A stretch of DNA of 64,000 nucleotides from positions 1,072,501 to 1,136,500 of the forward strand of contig JAINUG010000166.1 in assembly GCA_029706075.1 (NCBI GenBank), read 5' to 3'. Position 1 is the first letter of the stretch. Every line of letters begins with the position of its first letter. Positions 23,551 to 35,803 of this stretch are shown in pieces. The position numbers and the translations under genes were made by a program. Source of the DNA: Aldrovandia affinis (lineage: Eukaryota > Chordata > Actinopteri > Notacanthiformes > Halosauridae). The notes beneath the pieces were generated by a model. The model was not told the origin of the DNA. It was given only the letters and a program-made list of their open reading frames with translations, and ran no database searches.

Positions 23551-24335
23551 ATTCAATTCAATTCAAATGGAGCTTTATTGGCATGACAAATACGATTGTG
23601 TTGCCAAAGCATAGTACACATATTGTACAATCAATCTCTGGGCATCCAATATTTTTTTGTATCTGCCTTTCTCTGTTTCAAGACTGTGGTCACTGAGTCT
23701 GTACTTTGTCTTTCTTTTGAGTTTTCTGTTTTCAGGTATGCTGCCAATGTAATGCTTCTGTTTAAGGCCTGATAGCACTGAAGTTTGTTTAGAAATTTGA
23801 ATTCATCCTTCCAATTTTCAGTGTATTTGTTTTTTGTCGATTTATTCTTTTCATTGTTCTTTTGGGAATAATTTGGTTCTGAGGGTCATTGATTTTGGTG
23901 TAGCTTTGTTCAATGAGCCTCAGAGCCACTTGGGAGATCTAGTTGCTCAGTGGAGCTTTGTATTTTAGTGAGTACTGGTCTGCCTGGTTTAAGTGGCACC
24001 AGAACCTAGCCACTCTTTTTTAAATGTGGATCTGCAGAGGGAATAGGCCCAGTTCTGCTCTGCAGGCATTATTTGGTGCATTTCTGTGAATACGGAGGAT
24101 GTTTTTAGTGAATTCTAATTGAAATATTTCTGTTTGTCCTAATTTTTGAACTCCGGGTTGGATTTATAATATGGGAGTTATAACTGAGTTAGTGTTTAAG
24201 CCAAATTCTTATAGGTATTTTAATTTGTCCAAATCTAGTTTTTATTGCATGGAAAGCCCTCTGAGCTTTTTCTTTTAGTGCATTTATTGTCAGGCTGTTG
24301 CACTGAATACTAGTCCAAGGTACATATAACTAGTA
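23551..24335 (-). mobile_element. LINE 3'-end fragment
   Basis: On the minus strand the last open piece contains KTKYRLSDHSLETEKGRY and is followed by a short 3' end with a CCAATAAAGCTCC signal and a TTGAATTGAATTG tail. This matches the ends of common fish non-LTR elements. Upstream sequence continues in the same sense with stops. It is 5'-truncated and inactive. Confidence 0.6.
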
Positions 24336-24529
24336 CAATGCTCCAACACAGAGTCACCCAGGGTGAAGTGGTACCTGTTTCCCTGAACTTTGTTCCTCTT
24401 TCTGTCTCTATCTCTCTCCCTCTCTCCATCTCCCTTTCTCTCTCTGTCCCTCTCTCTCCCTGTCTCTCCCCCTCCCTCTCTCTCTTTTTCCTGGAGGAGG
24501 CCAGAAAAGGAGGGCCTGCATTAGCTGAT

Positions 24530-24700
24530 GAATAAGTCCATTAGCCCTAATCAATCTCCCATTATCCAGTCTTTACTCGTAATTTAGCCAGCAAAGGGAT
24601 CCTCAGCCATAGCTGCGCAGGGGTTATTTAATTCCATTGTCTTTCTTCCCGCTAATCACTTCCCCATGAAAGGCATTGGCGGCTTCACACCACTCAAATT
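24530..24700. other. Candidate conserved non-coding element
   Basis: Repeat-free, with ATTAGCCCTAATCAATC, TCGTAATTTAGCC and CCGCTAATCAC. No coding signature. Confidence 0.28.
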
Positions 24701-25670
24701 GCCACCAGGTCCAGAGGAAGAATAACCCTTTCATCTTTTAATGGGAAAATGGCCGATTGTTTCCCCCCCACTCCCCCTCTTCAGTTGTGAGGTCTAATTG
24801 AGGCCCAGGCTTATGGTGAAAGCATAGGCCCAAGAGGGGGTGGTGGGGGTGTTTTCCGCACCATATGAGGGTAATTCTCCACAAAAATACTTCCTATTGA
24901 AATGAATCAAGGTGCCCTCCCCCCCCTTTCACTCTATTATTCTTTAAGACAATGTGTTTTTTACAACACAAATGACCGAGTTAATGACTGACTCTGCGTG
25001 TTTTTTAAAGGGGAGATTTCACTTTCATTGTCTGTCGGCTGTTGTTGAAAATGGAAAGTTGCTTCAACCTTGAGAGGTCATATAAGATTAGGGCTCTTGT
25101 AGTGTCTTAGAGAAGCTGAGTTTTCCCCTTTCATTATGGTTTCTGGACATTTGCATTCAAATGTCACAAACTTCTCCGGTACAGTAGCCATTGGAGTAGC
25201 TGATTAGCATTTGACTTTCCCTTTTCTTTTCTTTAAACCATCTTTGTTCTGCTTCCCCAAAAAGCAGGCACAGTCCCAAAGCTGAAATTGAAAATGATTC
25301 AACTACATTTTACAAAACAGTGTATGTCTTGAATGGTAGGAACAATGAGTAATGTTGCAGGAAGCAAACATCATTCCACAGTACCATACCTGTAACACTG
25401 GGAAGGAAAAGGTTAGGCTGGAGTATATTTTAACATAAACAGAAGAGCTGCTAGATGGCCCAGAGTTCTGGTATGACACAATTTGGAATCTTGCAAGTGA
25501 TTTTGACAAATCAGAAGTCGCTCCACCATGAGTAATGTATGGCCAGTCCTCCAGTGGCAGTGGACACCAGAAGACCATCACACTTATGACACAATTTGAA
25601 GCTTGTTTTGACAAATCAGAAACCATTCTAAAACCATGGGCATTAATATGGAGTTGATATCCCCCTAAAA
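24701..25670. other. Non-coding; internal near-duplicate phrases around 25480-25680
   Basis: ATGACACAATTTG, TTTTGACAAATCAGAA and AAAACCATGGGCATTA each occur twice within 220 bases. Probably the degenerated 3' part of the transposon next to it. Confidence 0.4.
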
Positions 25671-25679
25671 CCATGGGCA

Positions 25680-26010
25680 TTATGACAGCTGCCACTCTTC
25701 TGGGAAGGCTTTCCACAAGATTTTCCACAAGAGTGTGTCTGTGGGAATTTGTGCCCATTCAGCCAAAAGAGCATCTGTGAGGTCAGGCAATAATGTTGGA
25801 CGAGAAGGTCTGGCTCACAATCGGCATCCTAATTCCTCTCAAAGGTGTTCAATGGGGTTGAGGTCAGGGCTCTGTGCAGGCCAATCTAGTTCCTCCACAC
25901 CAAACTTGTCTAACCATGTCTTTATGGACCTCGCTTTGTGCACAGGGACACAGTCATGCTGGAACAGCAAAGGGCCTTCTAATTATTTCATAGGTGTGAT
26001 GTGCAGTTTT
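25680..26010 (-). mobile_element. Tc1-like transposase relic (third family)
   Basis: The minus-strand translation reads, with stops, QHDCVPVHKARSIKTWLD, then [17 protein letters not shown], and EWAQIPTDTL then ENLVESLPRRV. This is the C-terminal DDE domain of a Tc1/mariner transposase. Confidence 0.85.
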
Positions 26011-26019
26011 CTGGTATAT

Positions 26020-27430
26020 TGTCAAAGACGGTCGATTTTCTCTAACAAGACCAGACTTAAAGAGACAGAGTTCCTTCCTGTCTCTGCCGAAGAGTTCCGA
26101 CTGCAGGCAAAGAGCTCCCGGCACTTCACCGTGCTCGCAAGATATTCATGAGTGTGAGCAGGCGGGCCCGGAACACAGGCTGATTCTCCCATGATTGTGG
26201 GTTTCAGAGATCCAGCCAATAATGACAGTTATTAGAATCAGCAGAACCAAGCAAGTAAAACCAAGGGCCCCGCCCTGCTCATGAATACGCATGGCCACCT
26301 GAGTTCACGGGGAAACCTTTTTTGAAGGTTTAAAAATGAGATGGGTGTTTCCGCGCAGAGGGCCAGGAATCAGGTATCAGGCTTGTGAATCGGTGGTGTG
26401 CGGTATTGACCCCCCCAGGGTCATTACAGGTCACTCCTGTGTTACTGTGATGAGCTCCACCGAGGTGAAGCTGAGCTCTCCCTTTACCTCTCCTCTCTGG
26501 GCATCTAAAGGTCATGACTCTGGTGTACAGGGAACAGCTGGCAGCCAGGAGCATGGGGGGAGGAGGCCAAATGAAGGAGGGGATCCACCTGCCCCCCCCC
26601 CGCCAAAACACAAGACATCCCGTGGAGGGGTGCAGAGAGAACAAAAGTGTCCCCATTGATCCGCCAAGCTGTTACAAATCACACCCTTGACAACTTCATA
26701 AACAACCTCATTAGCATATATAGAGATGAGCAGCGGGCACAAAGGGCAGCAGTGCTCATTCAGTCACCCCCACAAAACCACCCCCTACTCCCCGCAAGCG
26801 ACCGGACATCCCGGAGCCATATTCGGAATGAGCGCCCCTGTCAGCGATTTGTCTCCTGTACCTGCAGGGTATGCTCCTTGATTGGGTGTGGGGTAGTTAG
26901 AGAGATGTACGGGGGGAGGGTGCTGTAAGGGTCTGATACAGAGGTACAGCGTCGATCATACACCCCCCCAGGGAGACAGTGCCACTCATCACCATCTCCG
27001 TGGTGTGTGGGGGATGATACTGATTGACCCTGTGCCTCACCACCAATCATACATCGCGACTCATTTATTTATGAGCGCGTCTAATAACGCATCCAGTTCC
27101 TAAAGGTCAGCCCACGACGCTCGGTCGATGCCCAGTCTCTATGTGCCGAAACGGGCGGACCGAATATCGACCCCGACGTCCCTTACTTTGTATTCATGCA
27201 GTGTGATCGCGCTTAAGAGTGCAAAGTCATTGAAGAGACATTGTTGGAAAGCAAGATGTACTGCCTGAGGTCAGTGTGCATATTAATTGCCGATGGCGTG
27301 TGCGACACTAGCGTGGCCGGCGCGGTGCCATTCATTTCCCTTCTTCAGCGCGCAAGGCTGGGAGCAGCAGGAAGAGATGTTGCCCAATCTGTGAGTGTCT
27401 AGGGGCTGTTTGCAAAATGGGACCATGGGA
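26020..27430. other. Non-coding, nothing recognised
   Basis: GC-rich in parts. No exon with convincing splice sites was found. Confidence 0.45.
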
Positions 27431-27437
27431 CAGACAG

Positions 27438-27517
27438 AGAGTGTGTATGTGTGTGTGTGTGTGTGGATGTGAGGAACGGAGAAAGTGTGTGTGTGTGTGT
27501 GTGAGGACAGAGAGACA

Positions 27518-27550
<33 letters not shown>

Positions 27551-27602
27551 TGTGTGTGTGAATGTGTGTGTGTGAGGGAGGGAGACAGAGAGAGAGAGAG
27601 AG

Positions 27603-27652
<50 letters not shown>

Positions 27653-27897
27653 TGAGTGAGAAGTGTGTGTGTGAGTGAGAAGTGTGTGTGCTGTGTGACG
27701 ATAACCATTGTCATTGATCCTGGCTGCAACCTATTCTCTTATCAATGATGTTGGGTGTCCCCCAGCGAGGCAGTGACAGGTTGATGAACTCTTAGATGAC
27801 ACATCTACTGACCGTTCTGACAGATGTTGAGGCAATGCACGTGGCTGGGGTCCAGAGCAACCATGATTATGTGTGTGTTTGTGTTTGTGTGTGCGTG

Positions 27898-27942
<45 letters not shown>

Positions 27943-28080
27943 ATGTGTGCGCGTGCGTGCGTGCGTGTGTGTGTGTGCGTGCGTGCGTGTGTGCGCGTGT
28001 GCGTGCATGTGTGTGTGTGTGTGTGTGTGTGCGTGTGTGTTCATGTGTGTGTGTATGTGTGTGTGCGTGTGTGTGTGACA
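27438..28080. repeat. Two compound GT/GA and GT/GC microsatellites
   Basis: GT/GA-rich at 27438-27690. GTGC-rich alternating purine-pyrimidine at 27869-28080. They are separated by about 180 unique bases. Confidence 0.93.
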
Positions 28081-28239
28081 CATACACTCCTACTCCCAGG
28101 CAGCGCAGCTGTGATCCACACTAATGTTCCTGTCGTATTCGCTCACACAGTTATTAGCTCATAAGCACCCTTTAGGCACCGTGGGTGTGCTGGCAAGCCC
28201 ATTCCCTCCAGCCCAGCCCTCCGAAAGCGTTGCATTAAC

Positions 28240-28500
28240 TGCACATTTACTGTGTATTCATTTCACCCACTGAATTTGACAAATTAAAATAAGCCCGGTT
28301 GATGAAGACACCGTCGCTTCTCTCAGCCATTAAAACCTAATTACTGCTCTAATTACGTGTCCGCCTGGAGACGAGAAACTTCTGACAAACAATTCTAGCC
28401 GGGCGCAATTAGCCGCTCGATTTAGGGCCCCGGTGTGTCCACAGCCGCACCTGAGACTAACGGCTTCCCCTAATCTGTTATCAATTATCAGCCCCCCACC
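28240..28500. other. Candidate conserved non-coding element
   Basis: Repeat-free, with clustered TAAT cores (AACCTAATTACTGC, CTAATTACGTG, GCAATTAGCCGC, TTATCAATTATCAGC). No coding signature. The densest such cluster in the window. Confidence 0.32.
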
Positions 28501-30950
28501 TCCTTCAGACCCCACATCCTCCCATCTCCTCCTTCTCCCTGCAGCAGCCTGCTAAACTTCCGCATCGCTTGATTAACACCTCTCTCCCATCTCCCCCAAA
28601 TCCATGGCCCCCCGTCCCTCTTTCATTATCCAGCCGGAGTAAAACACTTCCCTCTGCTTTCCCTCCCGTTGTTTACTTCCTGTTCCGATCTCTCTCATCC
28701 TGGATGGGGCTCTTTTACCCCTGAGCTCCTGGGACGACAGCCTTTCATGTCGGCTACGCCTCCCAGCACCCAGCTACGGGCCTTTATTCTGTCTCCCTGG
28801 AAAACTTCTACTTGTTTTTTTGTCTTTTCTCCCCCTCCTCTCCTTTCTCCCCTCTCCTCAGATGCTCGGACCCTCCTGCACCTCCCTGTCACCTCACAGG
28901 GCTTTTATTCTGGGTTTCCCTGCGTGGGGGCTTCTTCCCCTTGACTTCTGCACTATGTATCACATTTAATTACACTATAGTTATTAGGGGTGTGCCGACT
29001 AGTCTGAAAATACGAGCATATAAAACATATGACTGTAATATGCCTATTTTTGGAGAAATCCGTAGTCCGAAAGAAAATACAGAAAAATTCCTAGATAATG
29101 GAAAACGACTTAATCCAGACTTAATCCACAACTTAATTTAATTGGATAGTATGACTGCCACTCAATACATGAACACTGTGATTGGAGTCTCTAATCCGCT
29201 GCTTGTTGACTGTCGACTCGCACGCGCATACTTCATTAACTCAGCGTTCTGCAGTGTCTGTTTTTGGACATTAACTCAGCGTTCTGCAGTGTCTGTTTTT
29301 GGACAGCGTCATAAATGCGTGGAAGTTGTATCAAAGTCAGACAAAGATGGGTCAGATGAACATCTGTCATTTGGCTTCGGTGTCAAAGTCAGACAAGTAA
29401 GATGGACATGCTATGTAACATACTTGAGTCCGACAGATGTCGGTCAATCAGAGTTGGCTATCTAGAGGCTGCTAGCTATCTACCTAGCTAACTAATGACA
29501 AGGCACACTACTAGCTCCTAACTTCAGCTGTCAAACCAGTTAAGACTTGCTAGCTGGACAACATTAGTTATTAGTTACCCAGACGAACATGTCAAAGGTC
29601 CATGTGAACAATTATGCTATAGTCTGTCCATGAGGAACTTTGAAAATGTCAGAAAAAATTCATAGTGCACACCTAAGGAAGGGAACTGTGGGACACTGAG
29701 AATGCAAGAATGAGACAACGAGGGAGTCAATGGCACGGGCATGCATCGTGTTCTATGGCTGCAAGGGAAGTCTGTTTTTCTCTTTTTTTTTTTAAGAAAA
29801 GATTGTGAGTGTGGACGTGCGCAGTGTCTAACGGAGGGTAATGATGTGTGTGTACAGCGGAGCGATCTGTAAGCCATCGTTAGGACGTTCACAGGTAACC
29901 CGAGAGCCTTTGAAGTGCGCTGCAGCTCAGCGGTCCGTTGAGTTTACCTGGCACTGCAGCCCCCCAGACGCGTAACTCGAGAGCAACGATGACATCATGC
30001 GCGCGGGAGTTCTGAGCGCTCTCCCTGCACCGCGCGGCACGGTCCCTATGGTCGCCAAACTCCACCGCGGGTAAAGACGGGTGCACTGAGTAGACAGCGT
30101 CGACGCGTGATGATCATAATTGATCGGATTCCCCTGTTACTGCATACCCATGCCAGGAGGAAAAAAGGGGAGGCAAACGAAAGCGATTCAACTATTGCTC
30201 AGGGACGGTTTCGTGAACGTGAATTCAACGGTTTTGTTATTATTTTCTCAAATGAAAAATGTTGTGTGGCAAAGAGCAGACACAAGCGGTTTGCCAGGAA
30301 TGGGCTGCGGCACTGGGGCTTGTGCTGGGCTTCCCTTCTCCTCACTCATGTTGTCATACCCCCCTCCACCCCCCACCTTGAAGTCTGAATCCGGCCGGAG
30401 ATAGTGTCCAGATGCTTTAGCACTTGTTCGGCTGACCCCCGGCGGAACCCAGATGTGGTCCAGATGCTGGTCAGTGGCCTGAGTGCAGGACGGTCCTCTG
30501 TGAGTTACAGCCATAAAACTGCAACACTGTAAGGGATGGAGCAGCCCTGACCAGCACGTCCATGCTGCGTTAAATCACAATCACAGACCCATACCCTTCT
30601 CTTTTTGGGTTACTGCCCCCCACCCTTTCATTTATAGGTGGCCGGGGGAGGCAATGAGGGGTGTGATGTGATGTAGCCCCGCTCTTCCAAGCTGTCAAGA
30701 TGTACAGCAGTAGGGAAGGATGGATTGGGGTTGGGGGGGAGAAGAGGAAATATTTTCACCGGCCAAGAGTTACATTAAATCAAACCTCTGACCTGACCAC
30801 TAATCTTAATCTAAAACAGAAACACACGTAGTAAGAAAGTGAAGAAAGCAGTATAATATGTGATATGTGGTATGTTGTCAAGATTTTATTTTTAAAATGC
30901 ACTTCCCAGCAGTGGAATCCTCCAGGAACAGCTGAGGTTATTCTAAAGTA
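28501..30950. other. Non-coding; perfect 35-bp tandem duplication and a CpG-rich patch
   Basis: A 35-bp unit starting CATTAACTCAGCG is exactly duplicated at 29234-29268 and 29269-29303. CpGs are enriched at 29880-30110. No gene was recognised. Confidence 0.6.
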
Positions 30951-30959
30951 AGCAGAATC

Positions 30960-31262
30960 ACTACAATTGAACACAGGTGGAGGCCAATTAGCTTTGTGTG
31001 TGATCTGGAAGGTGATTGGTTACCCTTGAGCTAGTTTACAATTGGTATGATAAGCAGGGTGTAGATTTATGAATCCAAGTTATTCTAGTTTTTTATTTTT
31101 TATTCATGTTCAGACATTTTCTTATTTTTTTCCCCCTGAGAGTTGTAAGGTAAAATGTGCAAATAAAGGAGGAAAAAAATCGGAGTTAATATGTTTTAAT
31201 TTCAGTCTGTAAGGCAACAAAATGTGACATTTTTGAGGGTGTAGACTTTAAAGTGGCTCTAT
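30960..31262. mobile_element. Internally deleted Tc1-like element (MITE-like)
   Basis: The right end (GTTGTAAGGTAAAATGTGCA through GAGGGTGTAGACTTTAAA) matches 7655-7760. The left part is short and non-coding. Confidence 0.65.
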
Positions 31263-32264
31263 AAGTGCCGAATAGACATCCAAAACCATAGAAAGAAAAA
31301 TACACCAGCTAAATTAGTAGAATGGATAAAAATGTTGAAGTGCAAGAGGGTGGGGATGGGAGGAGAGCCAAGATGTTGTCTAGAGAGGTGAGTCTTTAGT
31401 CTGCGTTGGAAGATAGCCAGTGATTCTGCTGTCCTGACCCCTGGTCATATATATACACAAGTGATGTCAAATTGCAGAGCTGAAACAAAGACGCTCTCCG
31501 CTGACATGTATAGAGGTTTCACGTTCTCTTCAAGTGGTCAAAAAATAAAAACACAGGACCGAGTTACTTTCATCATTAATTTAATAATGATAAGCAAGTG
31601 AAATTAGTTCATTTCTACATCGCAAAGCATACAAATAGTTAAACATGGTTTATCCTTCCCTTGGTTGCTTTTATGTCACAAGTGATGTATCCATATGACT
31701 CAATTAAGAAATGTCTTATTTTCATTTGCATATCACATAATGGCCCTTAAATTGTGCGTTTTGGTCATTGGGAAGGATCCATCATATATGCTTACAACTT
31801 AAAACATGTAAGACCATTAAACAAGAGTTACTCATTTGTTTAATTTATTTAATTTGTTATTGCCGTTATCCAGAGTAATACAATTTTTAGGCAAATATAG
31901 AATGATGTTTTAAATACATATCACAGTAGCAAAGACAGCCGTGTCAATAGATACACAACAGACATTTCAGAATTACAGTGAAGTAACATTTTGTTGAAAG
32001 ACACCCAAAGAAAAATTGCACTGAAGAGCAACATTCTTACATCATATTACAATTCTTGCATAATTGATACATTTATTTTTTCCATTTTCTTGTGATCTGT
32101 TGTTTTTTATTGCTTGTTATGGTATCATGTGTGTTGTCTCTCCATAATTCGATATATTTGTTGTTTCATTTTGTTCTTTTTAAATAGTTGTATGAATATA
32201 TTTACTGTGTATGGCAAACCTTAAATTGTTTTATATTTGTCTTATATTTACAGTAATATTATTT

Positions 32265-32300
<36 letters not shown>

Positions 32301-32660
32301 TGTTGTAAAGCACTTTGAACCCTGTGGCATGAGAAGTGCTACAAATGAAGTTAGAGGGTGAGGTAAAGTGAACACAGAGGCAGTCAGTGCTGGACGAGAA
32401 GGGAGGTGTGAAGCACTGGTCCTTGAGAGAGCTATACCACGGTCATGTTTTCCCTCCGTAATTATGGCTCTGGTTCTGAATGGTCCCAGTGCGGCGACCA
32501 GCTGCACTAATAGAAATGAAACCCCTTTAATGGACGCCCTGTACACTGTATTATTTACCCCCGGCCCCCGCCGTAAAGGAACGGCCATAAAAACAAATGA
32601 ACCATAGGAATATGTTTGCCATATGGCCTTTGATTGTTAAAGGAAGAAATGCTGTGAAGG
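31263..32660. other. Non-coding, AT-rich; short (CT)n at 32262-32297
   Basis: No exon or named repeat was recognised. Confidence 0.45.
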
Positions 32661-32663
32661 GGT

Positions 32664-32998
32664 ATGTGTGTGTGTCTGAGAGAGAGTGTGCGTGTGTGTG
32701 CGGGTGCGTGTGTGTGTCTCAGAGAGAGAGTGTGTGTGCGGGTGCGTGTGTGTGTCTCAGAGAGAGAGAAAGTGTGTGTATGTGTGTGTGTCTGAGAGAG
32801 TGCGTGTGTGTGTCTCAGAGAGAGAGTGTGTGTGCGTGTGTCTGAGAGAGAGTGTGCGTGTGTGTGTGGGTGCGTGTGTGTCTCAGAGAGAGAGAGTGTG
32901 TGTGTGTCTGAGAGAGAGTGTGCGTGTGTGTGTGGGTGCGTGTGTGTCTCAGAGAGAGAGAGAGTGTGTGTGTGTGTCTGAGAGAGAGAAAGCGTGTA

Positions 32999-33034
<36 letters not shown>

Positions 33035-33184
33035 TGTGTGTGTGTGTGTGTGTGAGAGAGTGTGTGTGTGTCTCAGAGAGAGAGTGTGTGTGTGTGTCTG
33101 AGAGAGAGTGTGCATGTGTGTGCGTGTGTGTGTGTGTCTCAGAGAGAGAGAGTGTGTGTGTGTGTGTGTCTGAGAGAGAGAAAG

Positions 33185-33219
<35 letters not shown>

Positions 33220-33294
33220 CTCAGAGAGAGTGTGTGTGTGTGTGTGTCTGAGAGAGAGAAAGTGTGTATGTGTGTGTGTGTGTATGTCTGAGAG

Positions 33295-33338
<44 letters not shown>

Positions 33339-33354
33339 TGAGAGAGAGAAAGCA

Positions 33355-33398
<44 letters not shown>

Positions 33399-33405
33399 TG
33401 TGTGT

Positions 33406-33446
<41 letters not shown>

Positions 33447-33482
33447 TGTGTGTGTGTGTGTGTGTGTGTCTGAGAGAAAGAG

Positions 33483-33514
<32 letters not shown>

Positions 33515-33527
33515 TGAGTGAGTGTGT
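32664..33527. repeat. Compound array of GTGTGTCTCAGAGAGAG units, 860 bp
   Basis: Alternating blocks of TGTGTG, TCTGAGAGAG or TCTCAGAGAG, and GCGTGTGTG with irregular spacing. All six long frames here are by-products. Confidence 0.95.
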
Positions 33528-34361
33528 TATCCTGACCCTGTGTTAGAGGTCCTCAGGATCTGATTTAGTGCGCTGACCCGCAGCGCCGCTCTGGTGGTGA
33601 ATAACAGCTCTTTATTTCATCTCCCATGGCCCCCTGTGACGCCTCCACCGCTCCAGACAATAACGATCATAACAGCATTATTACATCGCTGCGACCACTG
33701 GGAGGGGTAAAGCCACTGGGAGGGGTAAAGCCACGCCAACGCCTAGGAACAGTCAACCCCAGTGTTTGCGTTCTCAATATTTCAATCACAAGTGAGTGAT
33801 ATACAGTCCACATCCTACAGTCATACAGGTTCCTCCACCGGGTCATTGTTTGATCCAGGCCTGGACTATCCCACACACGACTCAAATAGAGCAGTGGACC
33901 AGACCTGGTGCAATAGTTTATTTGAAATACTTTAACCCTTTAGACACTAGAAAGATTAATGATCATTTTAAAAGAAACATCTATTTTCACAAAGAGTTTT
34001 TTTTTAATGTGTCTGGCCCAGGAACCAGTACTGCACTTTTAATCTAGTGCATATGGAATATTGCTTGAGGGAGCAGTTGTTGTACCCTTGAGAAAGGATA
34101 CTCAAATCTTTCATATAAATATCCAGTTGTGTAACTGGACAATGTACAAAAATATAAGCCGTTTATATTGCCCATTGGATAAGGGTGTCCACTAAAAAAG
34201 ATAAACACCAATACTGTAGTTTGTATATGAGGGTTTTGCATATTAATATGAGGGTAGTAGTTTGTTTTTAGTAAGTGGGTCAATGTGGTTCTTGCCTGGC
34301 AGCCTGAGTAGGTTGGTTCGATGTGAAGGACTCCACCACACTCCAGTGATCAGGCAATGTG

Positions 34362-34535
34362 GTTGTGGATTTAACACTCAGATAGTGTTGATAGTGGTGG
34401 TGGATTTAACACTCAGATAGTGTTGATTGTGGTTGTGGATTTAACACTCAGACAGTGTTGATTGTGGTGGTGGATTTAACACTCAGACAGTGTTGATTGT
34501 GGTGGTGGATTTAACACTCAGATAGTGTTCATTGC
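34362..34535. repeat. Minisatellite, 35 bp x 5, each unit with a small hairpin
   Basis: TGGATTTAAC starts at 34366, 34401, 34436, 34471 and 34506, an exact 35-base period. Each of the first four or five units has AACACT-(CAGAT/C)-AGTGTT, a perfect 6-bp inverted repeat with a 5-base loop. Confidence 0.95.
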
Positions 34536-34649
34536 CCCTGTCATATTAACCTTCGGTTGCGATGATAACAGCCCAACCAGCAATCTCGTAGTGCAAATGG
34601 GGCGGGGGGAGCAGAGAGGGAAGATTACGGCGTTTGTCTTCCGTTAATC

Positions 34650-34900
34650 ACTGTGTACAGCGTGTAAATGAATGCTGATTGGCTGTTTTTCTTCAGGGGC
34701 ATCCAAGAGCATTAAAGCTACTCTGATAATTAGGTTGAGTAATCAGGGCCTGATTACTTTTACAGATTTGGTGGTTCTGCCTCTCCCCATCACGGAGTGA
34801 ATCTGCAATATCTGTCATATTTCCCATCAACATATTTATCTCTCGTTGTTCGAATGGGAATGATCATATAATTATGGTTATATAGTGGTGTTTAAATGTG
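34650..34900. other. Candidate conserved non-coding element
   Basis: Repeat-free, with GTTAATCAC, GATAATTAGG, GTAATCAGGGCCTGATTAC (an imperfect palindrome) and ATAATTATGG. No coding signature. Confidence 0.3.
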
Positions 34901-34968
34901 CAGATTAATCAAATGTGAATGCATTTAAATGGTTAATGCACTGCCAGAGGCTTAGTGCAGCATTTAAA

Positions 34969-35115
<147 letters not shown>

Positions 35116-35209
35116 TGCCTCTATACTCATCGGAATAGCCCTCATACATTTTTAAATGTAAATGTGGAATCACATTAATGATGCTTGCTAGTGAAGTTTT
35201 GTGAATCAA

Positions 35210-35223
35210 CCACAAGGTGGCAG
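35210..35223 (+). promoter_or_regulatory. CTCF-like core motif
   Basis: CCACAAGGTGGCAG matches the vertebrate CTCF core consensus CCACNAGGTGGCAG at every position. Binding was not tested. Confidence 0.4.
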
Positions 35224-35237
35224 TGTACAGTCTCTCG

Positions 35238-35300
35238 TGTTGTGAGTCACTCTGGATGAGAGCTTCTGCTAAATCACTGTAATGTAATGTAATGTAGCAG
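35238..35300 (+). mobile_element. SINE tail fragment with (TGTAA)n
   Basis: GAGTCACTCTGGATGAGAGC, TCTGCTAAATCAC and then three to four TGTAA units. Only the 3' tail is present. Confidence 0.8.
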
Positions 35301-35551
35301 ACTTGTTTTTAGGCATTTTAAGGATTCCTCTTTTTGGGTACTGCAGTACATTCACTACTGCTGCTACTGGTGTGCTGCTGAATTAATGTCTATTGTCTTG
35401 GAGAGCTGCCACTGGCGGCCTTCTGTCTCGTTAACTGCACTGGAAGTGCACTGCTGGAGTTTGACATTTTTGGCATCGCTAAGACAAGATGGGGTAGTGA
35501 TAACCCGTGCCATCAGAAGATGCTGTCTCTTTGGCATAGACCGATTATCAA

Positions 35552-35625
35552 TCCCATTACATTACGTTCATTTAGGAGATGGTTTTACCCAAAGTGGCTT
35601 ACAAAGCACACACAAATGTGCATTA
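35552..35625 (-). mobile_element. Decayed SINE tail fragment
   Basis: In the minus sense AAGCCACTTTGGGTAAAACC...AATG followed by TAATGTAATG. A diverged member of the same 3' tail family. Confidence 0.55.
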
Positions 35626-35803
35626 AATAGATTTACAAGAGAAGCAGGACATGCCGAAAAAGGCTACTTACCACTATTAGACCCTGCAACAGTGAGCAGG
35701 AAGTGCAGGAATTGACTATTATTGTAGCATAATCAACTATCTTGTTAATCATAGGCAACTTTCCTGTCAGTATATCCAGTCTTAAACCAAGTGCTAGTAT
35801 ATA

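Noticed and set aside
32555-33546. Long frames rich in CVCV, SERE or THTL
   Set aside because: Compound microsatellite read in several frames on both strands.
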